A stretch of DNA of 64,000 nucleotides from Owenia fusiformis (lineage: Eukaryota > Annelida > Polychaeta > Sabellida > Oweniidae), in assembly GCA_903813345.2 (NCBI GenBank), contig CAIIXF020000012.1, positions 2,891,318 through 2,955,317 on the forward strand, read 5' to 3'. Made by a program: the position numbers and the translations under genes. Below, piece after piece: positions 11,089-19,963 of the stretch. Below the pieces are notes generated by a model. It was not told where the DNA came from, did not search any database, and worked only from the letters and a program-made list of their open reading frames with translations. Within the stretch, counting starts at the first letter, position 1; each line of letters starts with the position of its first letter.

Positions 11089-11762
11089 CTATAAGCTTTG
11101 AGTAAAATAAAATACAATTATCCAATAGTCCTTGCACATATAATTCGAGGCATATAAAATATTCAATTTCTAACAAATAATTTGTCCAAACCAACATAAC
11201 ATTCATCCAGCTTTCATTCCATTCATACTTTACATTCATAACTTCATTTCCCATATATAAAACACTTGAATAAATAAAGAAGCAAAAGTTTACACTTTTC
11301 AGGCGCTTGCTAATGTAACATAATTTACAGTACGAGTAATCCAGCTTGGCCAAAAGCCAAGTTTCGAGCGCTAACCAAACATATATACAACTTGATTTTT
11401 GCATTTCCAAAGCACTCCATTCGCTTACTTTTGACCGCTTAAAAAATCTACACGCGTTATACATACCATTTAGTGGTTTATAGAGCACATTATACGAGCA
11501 TTACAGCGGTCGATTTCAGCATAACTGATCTACTGTGTATAGATTTTGCCATCGCGCGGACGTCAGTGCGCTATCAAAACAATAACAACATTTTGTTTGT
11601 GAAATCTGTAGTGCTCGTATTTTGTTCCTATAATGATCAAAGAATTTTTGTAAAAAACTCGGCATATCGCACTTTGCTCGTGGGATAGATGCACCAACTA
11701 ATGCTCGCACTATCCTGGTTCAATGTATCACTGTATATTGTATATATTGCTATGTGCTTGTG
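11089..11762 (-). other. Spacer between the two LINE reading frames
   Basis: About 675 bp separate the NADAR frame from ORF2. On the - strand a 137-codon open frame (11488-11075) ends in TGC TGC TAC TAA and overlaps the first bases of the open ORF2 frame in another phase. Its composition (many Tyr, Cys, Leu, Trp) looks like translated AT-rich spacer and matches no family I know. It could take part in reinitiation or frameshifting for ORF2, but nothing in the sequence demonstrates this. Confidence 0.4.
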
Positions 11763-12329
11763 TTATGCCTTGTCAATCTTCCTGATATGGTTTCTCGTTT
11801 CCATGAGAGCGTTGCCACCAAGATTTTGACCTCTCCAGGCACTTGTGTCACTAGCAGTTTTATCATTTAAACTACATCCTGTGCCCATAATCATATCATG
11901 TGGGTTACACTCTCCTATGGTTTTGGACCCAGTTCTCATTAAAAGAGCTCTGATTTGCTTGTGCACACTGAATTTAATAGCCGTAGCTTTTATCACATGG
12001 CTGTCACTTACTTTTCTCCATGATTGGCCATCACTTCCTCTGATTTCAGATATAAGCCTTCTGATTTGTCTGGGGTCAGATGATTGTAGCACCTTGTCTG
12101 CAGTACGCTGATCCTTCATTACGATAGCTCTATTATAGGCTAGGTATTGCGTCACACTACGGAACATCGTGCCGTCGCATTCAAAGGGTGTGCAGCTATC
12201 TGGGCCAAGGGGGGATGTGGACGAATTGTACAAAAATACCGTGTCCAAATCTCGCATTGATGAGTTGTCATTCAAAAGTTCCATTGGTAATTTTTGTATG
12301 TCTCCAATCTTATATCGCTCATCTTTCAC
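11763..12329 (-). CDS. NADAR (YbiA-like, DUF1768) domain protein in the ORF1 position of the LINE
   Basis: A frame of 188 codons ends at TAA 11763-11765. The start at 12329 is a GTG and the frame is open further upstream, so the true N-terminus is probably missing. Residues 32-183 follow the NADAR pattern: FLYNSSTSPLG, PFECDGTMFRSVTQYLAYNRA, then WRKVSDSHVIKATAIKF, LLMRTGSKTIGECNPHDMI, MGTG, and AWRGQNLGGNALMETR. NADAR domains (E. coli YbiA is one) are a superfamily tied to NAD and ADP-ribose metabolism, with N-glycosidase activity on ADP-ribosylated guanine or riboflavin-pathway intermediates reported for members. The glutamate usual in the SxE(H/Q)Y motif is threonine here (SVTQY), so activity is uncertain. 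It lies on the same strand as the endonuclease/RT frame, about 675 bp upstream of it. A host gene fragment caught beside a LINE is the alternative. Domain assignment is firm; membership of the element is an inference from strand, order and the bracketing repeat. Confidence 0.82.
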   Translation of the reverse strand: MKDERYKIGDIQKLPMELLNDNSSMRDLDTVFLYNSSTSPLGPDSCTPFECDGTMFRSVTQYLAYNRAIVMKDQRTADKVLQSSDPRQIRRLISEIRGSDGQSWRKVSDSHVIKATAIKFSVHKQIRALLMRTGSKTIGECNPHDMIMGTGCSLNDKTASDTSAWRGQNLGGNALMETRNHIRKIDKA

Positions 12330-12339
12330 TATAAGGGTG

Positions 12340-12351
12340 TGACTATATGAT
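12340..12351. repeat. Candidate target-site duplication, 5' side of the LINE
   Basis: TGACTATATGAT, identical to 7197-7208. Against its being a true duplication, the NADAR frame remains open through it for roughly another 17 codons. Confidence 0.55.
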
Positions 12352-12644
12352 AATATGTTTATCCCATACCAATCTTGGTCATCTGGTTCACATTGTTAAA
12401 TCGTGGAAATATTTTAGAATATTCATGTCCAGTTTTGTTTTCTTGGCCGTGGGCGGATTTTCATGTTCTCTCAAATAATCCCATATTTATTTTCTCGAAC
12501 TTTTTATTGATAAAGTGGATGCCCTTTCCCTTTTTTTAACTATCAAACAGACCCTGATTGTCTGTGTTTTCTCCATTGCCGTTTACAGTCATTCCGCGAA
12601 CGTTACAAATTATGAACAAATATGCAAGCGGCGATTATGACGTA

Positions 12645-12671
12645 GCGGGCAGATATACTACATCTGCCCGC
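12645..12671. repeat. Perfect GC-rich hairpin
   Basis: GCGGGCAGAT, a 7-base loop, then ATCTGCCCGC: a perfect 10-bp stem in otherwise AT-rich DNA. It sits just outside the foldback composite starting at 12692. Function unknown. Confidence 0.6.
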
Positions 12672-12834
12672 TTGGAGCGGGACGTAAAGCTTTATCCCAT
12701 GGTTGCAAGGAGGATATAGATCGAATATCACATGATGATATATTTGATATGTGGATCAATATATCATATTTTATCAAACAATTTACAAACCATCGAATAT
12801 CACTTTTAAACTATCGAATATCAGATCTTAAATA

Positions 12835-12990
12835 GAGGATATCCTATGATTTATGAGTGATATGATTTTTATCCACGAATGGATATATATGATATCAGCA
12901 CGAGTGAGCGTAGCGAGAGAGTGCAGATACATGTATCAACATCCATGAGTGGATTAAAATCATATCACGAGTAAATCATAGGATGTTCTT
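12835..12990. repeat. Nested hairpin with GAGTGAGCGTAGCGAGA loop
   Basis: The arm CCTATGATTTATGAGTGATA plus ATCCACGAATGGATAT pairs with ATCCATGAGTGGAT plus TATCACGAGTAAATCATAGG. The loop contains CACGAGTGAGCGTAGCGAGA. A sister hairpin with nearly the same loop lies at 13268-13415, so these are two copies of one foldback family. Confidence 0.75.
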
Positions 12991-13267
12991 TATATTCCAT
13001 AGTTAAAGTCATCATCAGAATCTTCGGGAATTAAGTGATCTAAAACGAATTTTCAAAACGATACGGCGATATTGACACTTAGCCTCGTTTTGAGTCTGAA
13101 GTAGCAAAAATCCATAAACCATGGCATACGGCGCCGCATGTCATGGCTAAAACACCGTATGCTATGGTTAAGTGAAAATTTGCCAAAAATATCATATTTT
13201 ACCACTGATTTCAAAAATACCGTTTTTATTTTGACATGTTATCCTATGGATATCATGCTTACTATGG

Positions 13268-13415
13268 AATAATATAGGAATATCCTATGGCTCTGAAATA
13301 TCACTTATATCCATGAGTGGATATTGATATCTTCGCGAGTGAGCGCAGCGAATGAGTGAAGATACTGATATCCATGAGTGGATATAAGTGATATTTTTGA
13401 AAAACTATAGGATTG
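13268..13415. repeat. Sister hairpin with GAGTGAGCGCAGCGAATGAG loop
   Basis: Inverted arms AAATATCACTTATATCCATG, AGTGGATATTGATATC against GATATCCATGAGTGGATATA, AGTGATATTT surround CGCGAGTGAGCGCAGCGAA. Outer flanks read TCCTATGG and CTATAGGA. It is the same family as 12835-12990. A partial loop-like motif, GTGAGTGAGCGAAGC, also occurs at about 34361. Confidence 0.75.
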
Positions 13416-13615
13416 TCCGTTTATCCCATTGGGAATTATTATCCAGCGAACATTGAATAGTCAGATAAATTGTAATGGAAATTCCATTTCGTCTGACATT
13501 TTGATTGCGATAATTCAACGAACGTCATATACGTGACGTAACAGAGTGGTTTGTATTTAATGCGAACGCCGTAAAAACAGGATCCCAAAAAATAAAAATA
13601 TATAATAAATATATA

Positions 13616-15479
13616 ATTCAATTCAATTCAATTCAATTTATTTCATAATTCTTATATAATATACACTATAAAAACAAGCCGCTAGACACCCTAGTGGGTA
13701 TATGTTGCGGTCTAACAGAAATCATTAAAATGACATCTAGACTACATATAAAAGAAAACACTTATATTATGTTACATGTAGGTATATAAAAATGGTATTA
13801 ACAATTAATCTAAGGATGTACAATGTAAAAATGTTACAAAAATCAGGTATCAGTATAAAATCAACAGTATAGTATGATATTGGTATTATACATTATCGAT
13901 AGATGAGTAGTTTTTTATATGAAGATTTGAAAATATTTAGAGTGGAGCATTTTTTAATATCGTGTGGTAGAGCATTCCAAAGATTAGGACCTAGATAGCG
14001 AAGGGAAAGTTTAGAGCATTTAGGGATATGAAAATAATGCAATTGTCTTGTGTAATGATGATGAATATTAATGTTGATATCAAACAAGTCTTGAAATAGA
14101 TTTTTTGGAAGACTGGGGTGCTTATTAAAGATTTTGTACATGAACTGACCAGTACAATATCTGTTGACATCAAAAATATTTAATATGTTAAGATCTTCAA
14201 ATAAGGGAGCGGAGTGAGAAGGTCTATCCTTATTTAAAGCTAGCCTTAAGAATTGTTTCTGCAGTTTATGTAGACGATCATAAAATGATTTAAATGTGTT
14301 ACCCCAGATTATGTTGCAATAATTTAATTGAGAGTGTATCAATGAGTAGTAAATTGTTTTGAAACTGTCTATTTGAAGTAGATGTTTAATGTGATAAAGA
14401 GAACCAATGACGCGAGAAATCTTTGTTTCAATAGATTTTATGTGCTCTTTAAATTTCAAGTTTTTATCAATAATAATTCCAAGAAAGTCAATTTTATCCC
14501 GGAAATTTATGTTCTCATTGCGTATTTTGAGATTCAGATTTGTTTGATTTTTTGGGGGTCCAAATAGAATAGCATTGGTTTTGCCAATATTAAGTGAAAG
14601 TTTGTTTGCTTTTATCCAGTCATCTATTGAATTCAAGTTTGCATTAGTTCTAGTCATAAGTTCATTTAAATCATAATCACTATCAAGAAGATTGGTGTCA
14701 TCAGCAAACATAATAAATTTTAGATTAGGGTCAACAAAAGGCAGATCTTTTATGTAAAGAATAAATAATAGTGGTCCAAGTACCGAGCCCTGCGGAACAC
14801 CACAATTTAGAGATGATTGTTTAGATTCATAATTGTTAATGGTGACATATTGTTTGCAGTCTTTTAAATAACTTTCAAACCAGGACTTAGCTATTCCTCT
14901 GATGCCATAATATTCAAGTTTTTGTATCAAAATGTCATGATTAATAGTGTCAAAGGCCTTGGAAAAATCTAATGTTATGCCAATGCTCGTTTTCCCCAAA
15001 TCAGTTGATTTTCGAATTTGTTCAATGAAATATAAAATGGCCATGTAGGTAGAGTTGAATTTCTGAAATCCAAATTGATAAGTAAAAATAATTTCAAAAC
15101 GTTCTAAAAAACCAGTGAGTTTGGCGTGCATGAGCTTTTCTAACAATTTAGAAAATACCGATAAAACTGAAATTGGTCTATAGTTCGAAGGATTTGTAGT
15201 GACTCCTTTTTTAAATACAGGTGTTACTTTGGCCAATTTGAGGGCGTCTGGGAAAATACCAGATTTAAAAGATAAGTTAAATATATACAAGAGCGGATCA
15301 ATTAAAAACTGTCTTACAGGCTTAATAAGTGATGGTAGAATCCCATCAGGTCCAGGCGAGGAAGATTTTAGAAGACATATTTCTAATTCAAGCTCAGTTT
15401 TTGAGGTCTTTTTGAGATAAATAGATGATTGAACTTTTTGAGCTCTTGCTAGGTATTCATAAACAATCGTTTTGCTGAA
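13616..15479 (-). mobile_element. 5'-truncated CR1/L2-like LINE
   Basis: The - strand reading gives a partial reverse transcriptase followed by about 270 bp of 3' UTR ending in a pentanucleotide tail (GAATT)n, seen as ATTCAATTCAATTCAATT at 13616-13636. Such short-repeat tails, rather than poly-A, are typical of the CR1/L2 group. The 3' UTR shares GACACCCTAGTGGGTATAT with a second fragment of the family near 50350. The 5' end stops abruptly at about 15479, inside the composite foldback element. Confidence 0.8.
13893..15479 (-). pseudogene. Partial reverse transcriptase of the CR1/L2-like LINE
   Basis: The frame is open for about 528 codons from 15479 to a stop at 13893, with the endonuclease and the N-terminus missing. 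It begins in the region just before the RT core (SSSPGPDGILP, then VTPVFKKG, NYRPISVLSVFSKLLEKLM). Motif A is LDFSKAFDTINHDIL, motif B GVPQGSVLGPLLFILYI, and the catalytic motif MFADDTNLL. The C-terminal region with QLNYCNIIWGN and LHKLQKQFLRLA is typical of this group. The RT core is intact, but without the endonuclease and promoter the copy should be dead on arrival. Confidence 0.85.
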
Positions 15480-15711
15480 TTAATAAAAAAAATTGAAAAA
15501 ATCAAAACCATCGAATATCACTTTTGAAACCATCGAATATCAATTTGAAACCATCGAATATCACCTTTCAAAAGTGATATTCGATGGTTTCAAAAGTGAT
15601 ATTCGATGATTTGGGAATTGTTTGCTAAAATATGATATCTTCATCCACGTATCAATTATATCTTCACGTGATATTCGATCTATATCATTGTAACCATGGG
15701 ATAAATACGGG

Positions 15712-15855
15712 TTATGTACTGGGAGGTTTTGAATGCGGGGTTTTTCCAGAGGGAGATATGCATATCTACCTGAGGGACCGTAGGGACAGAAAGTAGATGT
15801 GCATATCTCACGAGGGATGAACCCAATATCCAAACCGACCGTACATAACTGTTTT
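15712..15855. repeat. Diverged foldback MITE related to 7018-7164
   Basis: GGGTTATGTACTGGGAGG and TTTTGAATGCGGGGTTTTTC on the left are answered by AACCCAATATCCAAACC and GTACATAACTG on the right, with GAGGGACCGTAGGGAC in the centre. The same ordered blocks occur in the better preserved copy at 7018-7164. It abuts the right end of the foldback composite. Confidence 0.65.
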
Positions 15856-15894
15856 ATCCTATACCAAGTAGAGTTTTCAGTAGCACAAGGTGTA

Positions 15895-17048
15895 AAAAAA
15901 GGTGTCCAAAACTCAATTCTCCGAAACCCAGTTGTCTGAAACCAAGTTCTCCGAAAATTAGGGGATCTTATCAAAAAATACAATTTCTTAAAACGAATCT
16001 TGTCGCAACCTCTGCGAATCACGACAGCATAACATTTGAATCACGTTGACATCATTGCAAAATTAGGCTAAATATGCTGAGTCAAGACGTTAATTAGCCC
16101 ACGAAAGTTCATGGGTAACTTGAGAACTACAAAATACAACCAAATACTTTTCGAACGTACAATAGCAATATTTCTCACCCAACGTCTTCATAGTTTTAGG
16201 AACGTATTTTAAACGCATGATAGCCAAATATATCAAGATACTATATCTGCCTAAATGAAGTTATCTAGTGTTGACAAAGTTTTGAAATATATTTTATCCA
16301 GATCCATCAGAAATTAACTTATCCAATACATTTGTTCATAAGAATTCTTTAATTCTACCTCGTTCCCAATACGTCCTCAGACAGACAAGAAATTGAAGTC
16401 ACACCCGTTTGTTTGCGTGGCATATTTATACGTATACGCACTTTCTCTGATTATTGTCAAACAAATACATTTCAGGAGAAGAACATAAATAACAAATGCC
16501 TGAAACGAATGCCGAAACATAAATCCCAAGTGATTAAGTTTAGAATGTTTTATTCTTTTACGATTTGATAAGAGACTGAGACTAAGAAATTAAATGCGAC
16601 GTAATATTTTGACAACGTAATTTGTATACTGTTTTATTCTTAAAGTTCTATACCTTATTTTATCTGTTTCAAAATGTTTCATTTTATTTTGCCTATATAA
16701 AAGAGATTGAAGAAGATAAGATAAACTGTTCCGTAATATATATTGTGTTTTAATAACCTTTTTTAGAATCAAAATGTAAAATAAATCTCCCGTTCCTGCC
16801 ATTCTGGTAACGCCATGCAATGGATGCAATTCAAAGTGAGAGAGAGATCTATGAATATCAGAATGCGTCCATGCCATTAATTTGGCCAAATACATGGCAT
16901 GAAACTGACGTAAGCTTAAGTAAGCTACGCCCCCCCCCCCTTTCTCTGGTAAATTATGACTTTATTTTTCGGAGTAATGGGTTTCGGACAACTGGGTTTC
17001 GGGGAATTGGGTTTCGGACAACTGGGTTTCGGACAACTGGGGTGTCAA
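15895..17048. mobile_element. Non-autonomous element with reiterated terminal motif
   Basis: The left end carries the motif TCCGAAACCCAGTTGTCTGA with degenerate repeats (CTCAATTCTCCGAAA, CCAAGTTCTCCGAAA). The right end carries the inverse, GGGTTTCGGACAACT, about four times in a row (16978-17040). Each end is thus a short array of a 15- to 17-bp unit in opposite orientation, with about 1 kb between. The outermost bases GGTGTCCAAAA and CTGGGGTGTCAA are also roughly inverted. The interior is AT-rich, includes a C10 run at about 16929, and has no recognisable protein. No target duplication is evident. Confidence 0.55.
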
Positions 17049-17796
17049 TATATACGAATCGAATGTATTCTCGTGTGCATTACAATATCCCCATTGAAAC
17101 ATTTTTGGCCTGCAATGGACGTATAATGAATTAGAATATGAGGCCGTGTTATCATTCTAATGTAAAATCATGGTATTTACTGTAGTATTGGGTTGCAAGT
17201 TAATATCAGATTCAATGCAAATTAATCATCTAATATCAGATGCGCGATCAGTCCAATAATCTAATTTCAGGTCATCAGTTCGATATCTAGCACTTGTTCT
17301 AACGACACGGTATTACTAGACTATCATATTATAAATACACACACATATAAAACAATCAAACTGGTACACGATATATGCACGACTGCTCTTTCAATTGAGT
17401 ATAAATGTTGATAAACTTACCCGGAAGCCAAGACATACACGTTTAGACGATGCTATTTTCAGTTCAGTGTAAGAGTAAATGCCCGGATATCGAGGCTTTT
17501 TCGTGTAAAGTTTTAACCAAGCATCTAAAATCGGGTTATATTGCGTGTAGAATTTATCGATATCAGGGCCGCTACATGCCAGTGAATGTTTATCAAAAAT
17601 AATCCAAAAACAACTTAAGAAGCCTAGATTTCCCCAGAATTCAGGAGAGAATGGAGATACACAACTATCACACTATACAAATATCACTGATATCATAGAC
17701 TGTAGGACGCCAATACTTTTTTCTTTGTATCATTGCTACCTACAGCTCTGACATGAGTGACATCATCAATTATAACAATATATCCCAGCTTTTATA
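17049..17796. other. Non-coding stretch
   Basis: About 750 bp without a convincing exon or repeat. Small fragments such as TAATCTAATTTCAG could be acceptors, but no open frame follows them. Confidence 0.35.
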
Positions 17797-17807
17797 ATGG
17801 GGCAAAA

Positions 17808-18074
17808 TGACGATTGGCTCCCAGGGTTTCAACTCGATATATTGCTATATATGAAGATATCGCAATTACCAATTTCGAATTCAAGCGAGTTTTGGATTTC
17901 CGAACAAAAAATCCAAAACCCACAAGAAACGATCGAGATTTTGACTCGAATCTTTTTGACTGTTGATTATGAAATGAATTGATAGTCATTTAGAATGTCA
18001 GAAAATAACGACACTCTGACATTTTCATTGTTTGAAAATATCAAGTTGCGTCCCTTGGAGCCAATCATCTTTGG
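17808..18074. mobile_element. MULE-like MITE, copy 1
   Basis: Inverted termini GATTGGCTCCCAGG on the left and GGAGCCAATCATCTTTG on the right flank about 267 bp. An 11-bp direct repeat ATGGGGCAAAA lies immediately outside (17797-17807 and 18075-18085). The internal blocks ACAAGAAACGATCGAGAT, GACTCGAATCTTTTTGACTG and CAGAAAATAACGACA recur in copy 2 at 63518-63822. The long duplication and inverted ends suggest a Mutator-like family; no transposase is present. Confidence 0.75.
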
Positions 18075-18085
18075 ATGGGGCAAAA

Positions 18086-19382
18086 GGGGCATAGTTTATT
18101 AACAGTTTTATTGGCGTTAATAACAAAGTGAATATGGGGAAAGTTGATGCACACCTTATTGCGGTATTGCTCATTTATTTGTTCATTTGTACATCATGTA
18201 TTCAAGCATATATAACAATTACTGGGTGACACGGAAAAAAGGCGCATTAATGAAACTCGAACAATTATACTTTCACCCGTACTGCATGCAATGCGAAACC
18301 AGTGTGAGTGATAATGATAAGATAAAAATGACCACAATGCGCCCGTTCTGGACATGCACAAATTTCAATATAAAAATGTTCATACATGGATAAAGCCTCT
18401 TGGTTAATGAAAATTTTTAAATTCAAGACTGTATTTGAATTATTCTTCTGTGTTTTGTTTCGGAAAATGTGTTTCCAGAACGTTCTTTCTTAGATGGGCA
18501 AAGAGATTTTTAGAGAGCAAAGGGAACAAGGTGACTTCGTGTACGTAGATTTTATGCAAAGCAAAGCTACGCATGACATGGTTTATTACATGATATGAAC
18601 ACAAAGTACATCTATATATAATATATTTATACAATTTAATATATACAAGGAAGTTAATATTAATATACAAATAGCACATCAAATCTGACGTATCACACGG
18701 TGCTATATCCTAATAAGCCATATTTCATACGACTGTACACACAGGATTTTCTTAGAAATAGATTTAACATATTTCAATATAAAAACTAAAATTATAGAAA
18801 AATTCTTGAATAAATATTTGATGCGGACGGAGGACAGACGTACAGTTAGACGGCATATTCGATAACCCAATGTGCCGTATTATTGCATTATTCTAAAATT
18901 CAATTGAAACGTTATGAAGCGGTGTATACTGTAGATGTTATTTGTATAAAAATAGCGTTAGATTTATAACTCTATTTTTTTGTTTTGATGTAAAAGGACC
19001 AATTTATGGTATCAACAATAGTGTAAGTTGTCAACTTCGGCACATTCATTTGAGTCTTCCTGTCATCCAGCAATACAGCAGTCATTATTGTCCTTGGAAT
19101 ATATTGTCCGTTAATTCCCGTACAATCACACCATGGCTCTTATTAGTTACACATTTAGACCATGTAGGTGTTAACACGAACAGGGACACTAATCCCGGGA
19201 ACGATGATTTCCTTTACACAATCTAAGGCTACAATTCGGAAGACAGTGAAATCGAAAGACCAGAGGCTTACCAGTACCAGTTCGTCAAATTATGAGATAC
19301 TGGACATTCGCGCTACCATTCATATTATTAAATACAGGCCTCCATACTGCGGAAAATGACTAGAACTAGCTTGATGATACTA
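18086..19382. other. Intergenic stretch upstream of the alternative exons
   Basis: No confident gene. A + strand open frame at 18942-19226 includes DTNPGNDDF, faintly recalling the GDxxxNPGP start of many LINE proteins, but the surrounding sequence gives no further support. This is the 3' flank of the four-helix protein gene on the - strand. Confidence 0.35.
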
Positions 19383-19564
19383 TTATTTCCCGGTGACTTC
19401 CAGAATTCCGAAAACTCCACTGATAACGCCTAGAATCGCTCCTAGGACGGACAACGCACAACCGTCGGCTGGCAAGGGATACTCGATGCAATATCTAAAT
19501 CCATTTGTTATAGTACAGTCCTTTGTCACACCTTGTATAAGCACGGCAAGAATCACACTAAGCG
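19383..19564 (-). CDS. Alternative last exon B of a four-helix membrane protein
   Basis: The acceptor TCTCTATATTTTCAG ends just before 19564. The exon starts with two bases (CG) that complete a GCG codon with the single G left by the first exon at 25338. It reads 59 residues to TAA at 19383-19385. It encodes the second half of helix 3 (ALSVILAVLIQG), an outer loop with three cysteines (DCTI, RYCIEY, ADGCALS), and helix 4 with GAILGVISGVFGILEVTGK. The same terminal phrase GVI-GVF-ILEV-GK ends exon A at 19791-19963, so the two are duplicated, probably mutually exclusive last exons, or remnants of two tandem genes. I do not recognise the family; claudin-like four-helix proteins are a loose structural analogy only. 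Confidence 0.75.
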
Positions 19565-19790
19565 CTGAAAATATAGAGACGAATCTCAGTTTTAATAATT
19601 TCTGAACATTATACCAGTCCATGGTAGACCAGTAATTCCAAACAGGGCCTTAACGTTAGCTTGCCCATGTTCCCTGAAGATACGATTTCTGCAGTTTTGT
19701 AGATGATGCACACTATAAAGATATTTGTAACTGGAATTGACTGGTATAGAAATATTTGGAAGTTGACATTGATGGCCGTGCAACAGTTTC

Positions 19791-19963
19791 TTATTTCCCC
19801 ATCACTTCCAAAATTGCGAAGACTCCAGCGATGACCCCTATGAGTGCGCCCATGATGCAAATCATAGACCCGTAGACAGAGACGTTGCTATTCCTGACGC
19901 AAGTGTTGCCGACACATGTCCAAGATGTCCCCTGTATAGCCACAGCAATGATCAAGCACAGCG
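19791..19963 (-). CDS. Alternative last exon A of a four-helix membrane protein
   Basis: The acceptor TTACTTGTTTTCCAG precedes 19963. As in exon B the first two bases are CG, phase 1, and match the donor phase of the exon at 25596-25338. It codes for 56 residues to TAA at 19791: ALCLIIAVAIQG (helix 3 continuation), a short loop TSWTCVGNTCVRNSN with two cysteines, then MICIMGALIGVIAGVFAILE and VMGK. Spliced to the first exon, this yields a protein of about 143 residues with four hydrophobic helices and no visible signal peptide beyond helix 1. Compared with exon B the extracellular loop differs completely while helix 4 is conserved, so choice of last exon would swap the loop. Confidence 0.8.

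Larger units (their letters stand above)
7209..12339 (-). mobile_element. Tx1/L1-type LINE carrying a NADAR-domain ORF in the ORF1 position
   Basis: Read on the - strand: a NADAR-domain frame (12339-11763), a spacer of about 675 bp, an endonuclease/reverse transcriptase frame (11088-7330), a 3' UTR of about 75 bp, and a poly-A tail seen as poly-T at 7209-7255. The 12-bp repeat TGACTATATGAT brackets this interval exactly at the tail, which is the signature of target-primed reverse transcription. The right-hand boundary falls 10 bp upstream of the first plausible start of the NADAR frame, which stays open across it, so this copy would be 5'-truncated. The polymerase frame has no internal stop, so the insertion is young. 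If the 12-bp repeat is coincidental, the element could extend further right. Confidence 0.7.
12692..15704. mobile_element. Composite foldback element with long terminal inverted arms
   Basis: The left end TTATCCCATGGTTGCAA, followed by GGATATAGATCGAATATCAC, is the inverse of the right end GTGATATTCGATCTATATC, then TTGTAACCATGGGATAA. Subterminally both ends repeat ACCATCGAATATCAC: two diverged copies on the left (12790-12830) and three direct plus two inverted copies on the right (15505-15610). Between the arms lie two further hairpins and a truncated LINE. The interval is therefore a nest of elements about 3 kb long. I could not identify a flanking target duplication or a transposase. Confidence 0.6.

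Noticed and set aside
11473-11710. Short frames on both strands in the LINE spacer
   Set aside because: Overlap each other, no motif, and codon texture unlike the flanking real frames.
18942-19370. Frames with DTNPGNDDF resembling the GDxxxNPGP start of LINE proteins
   Set aside because: Only a few residues agree, no endonuclease or RT motifs follow and stops interrupt soon after.
19583-19622. ATG at 19622 as a start of a separate 79-residue membrane protein
   Set aside because: A strong acceptor at 19565 with matching phase and similarity to exon A starting exactly there show it is an internal/last exon; the bases before it are intron.
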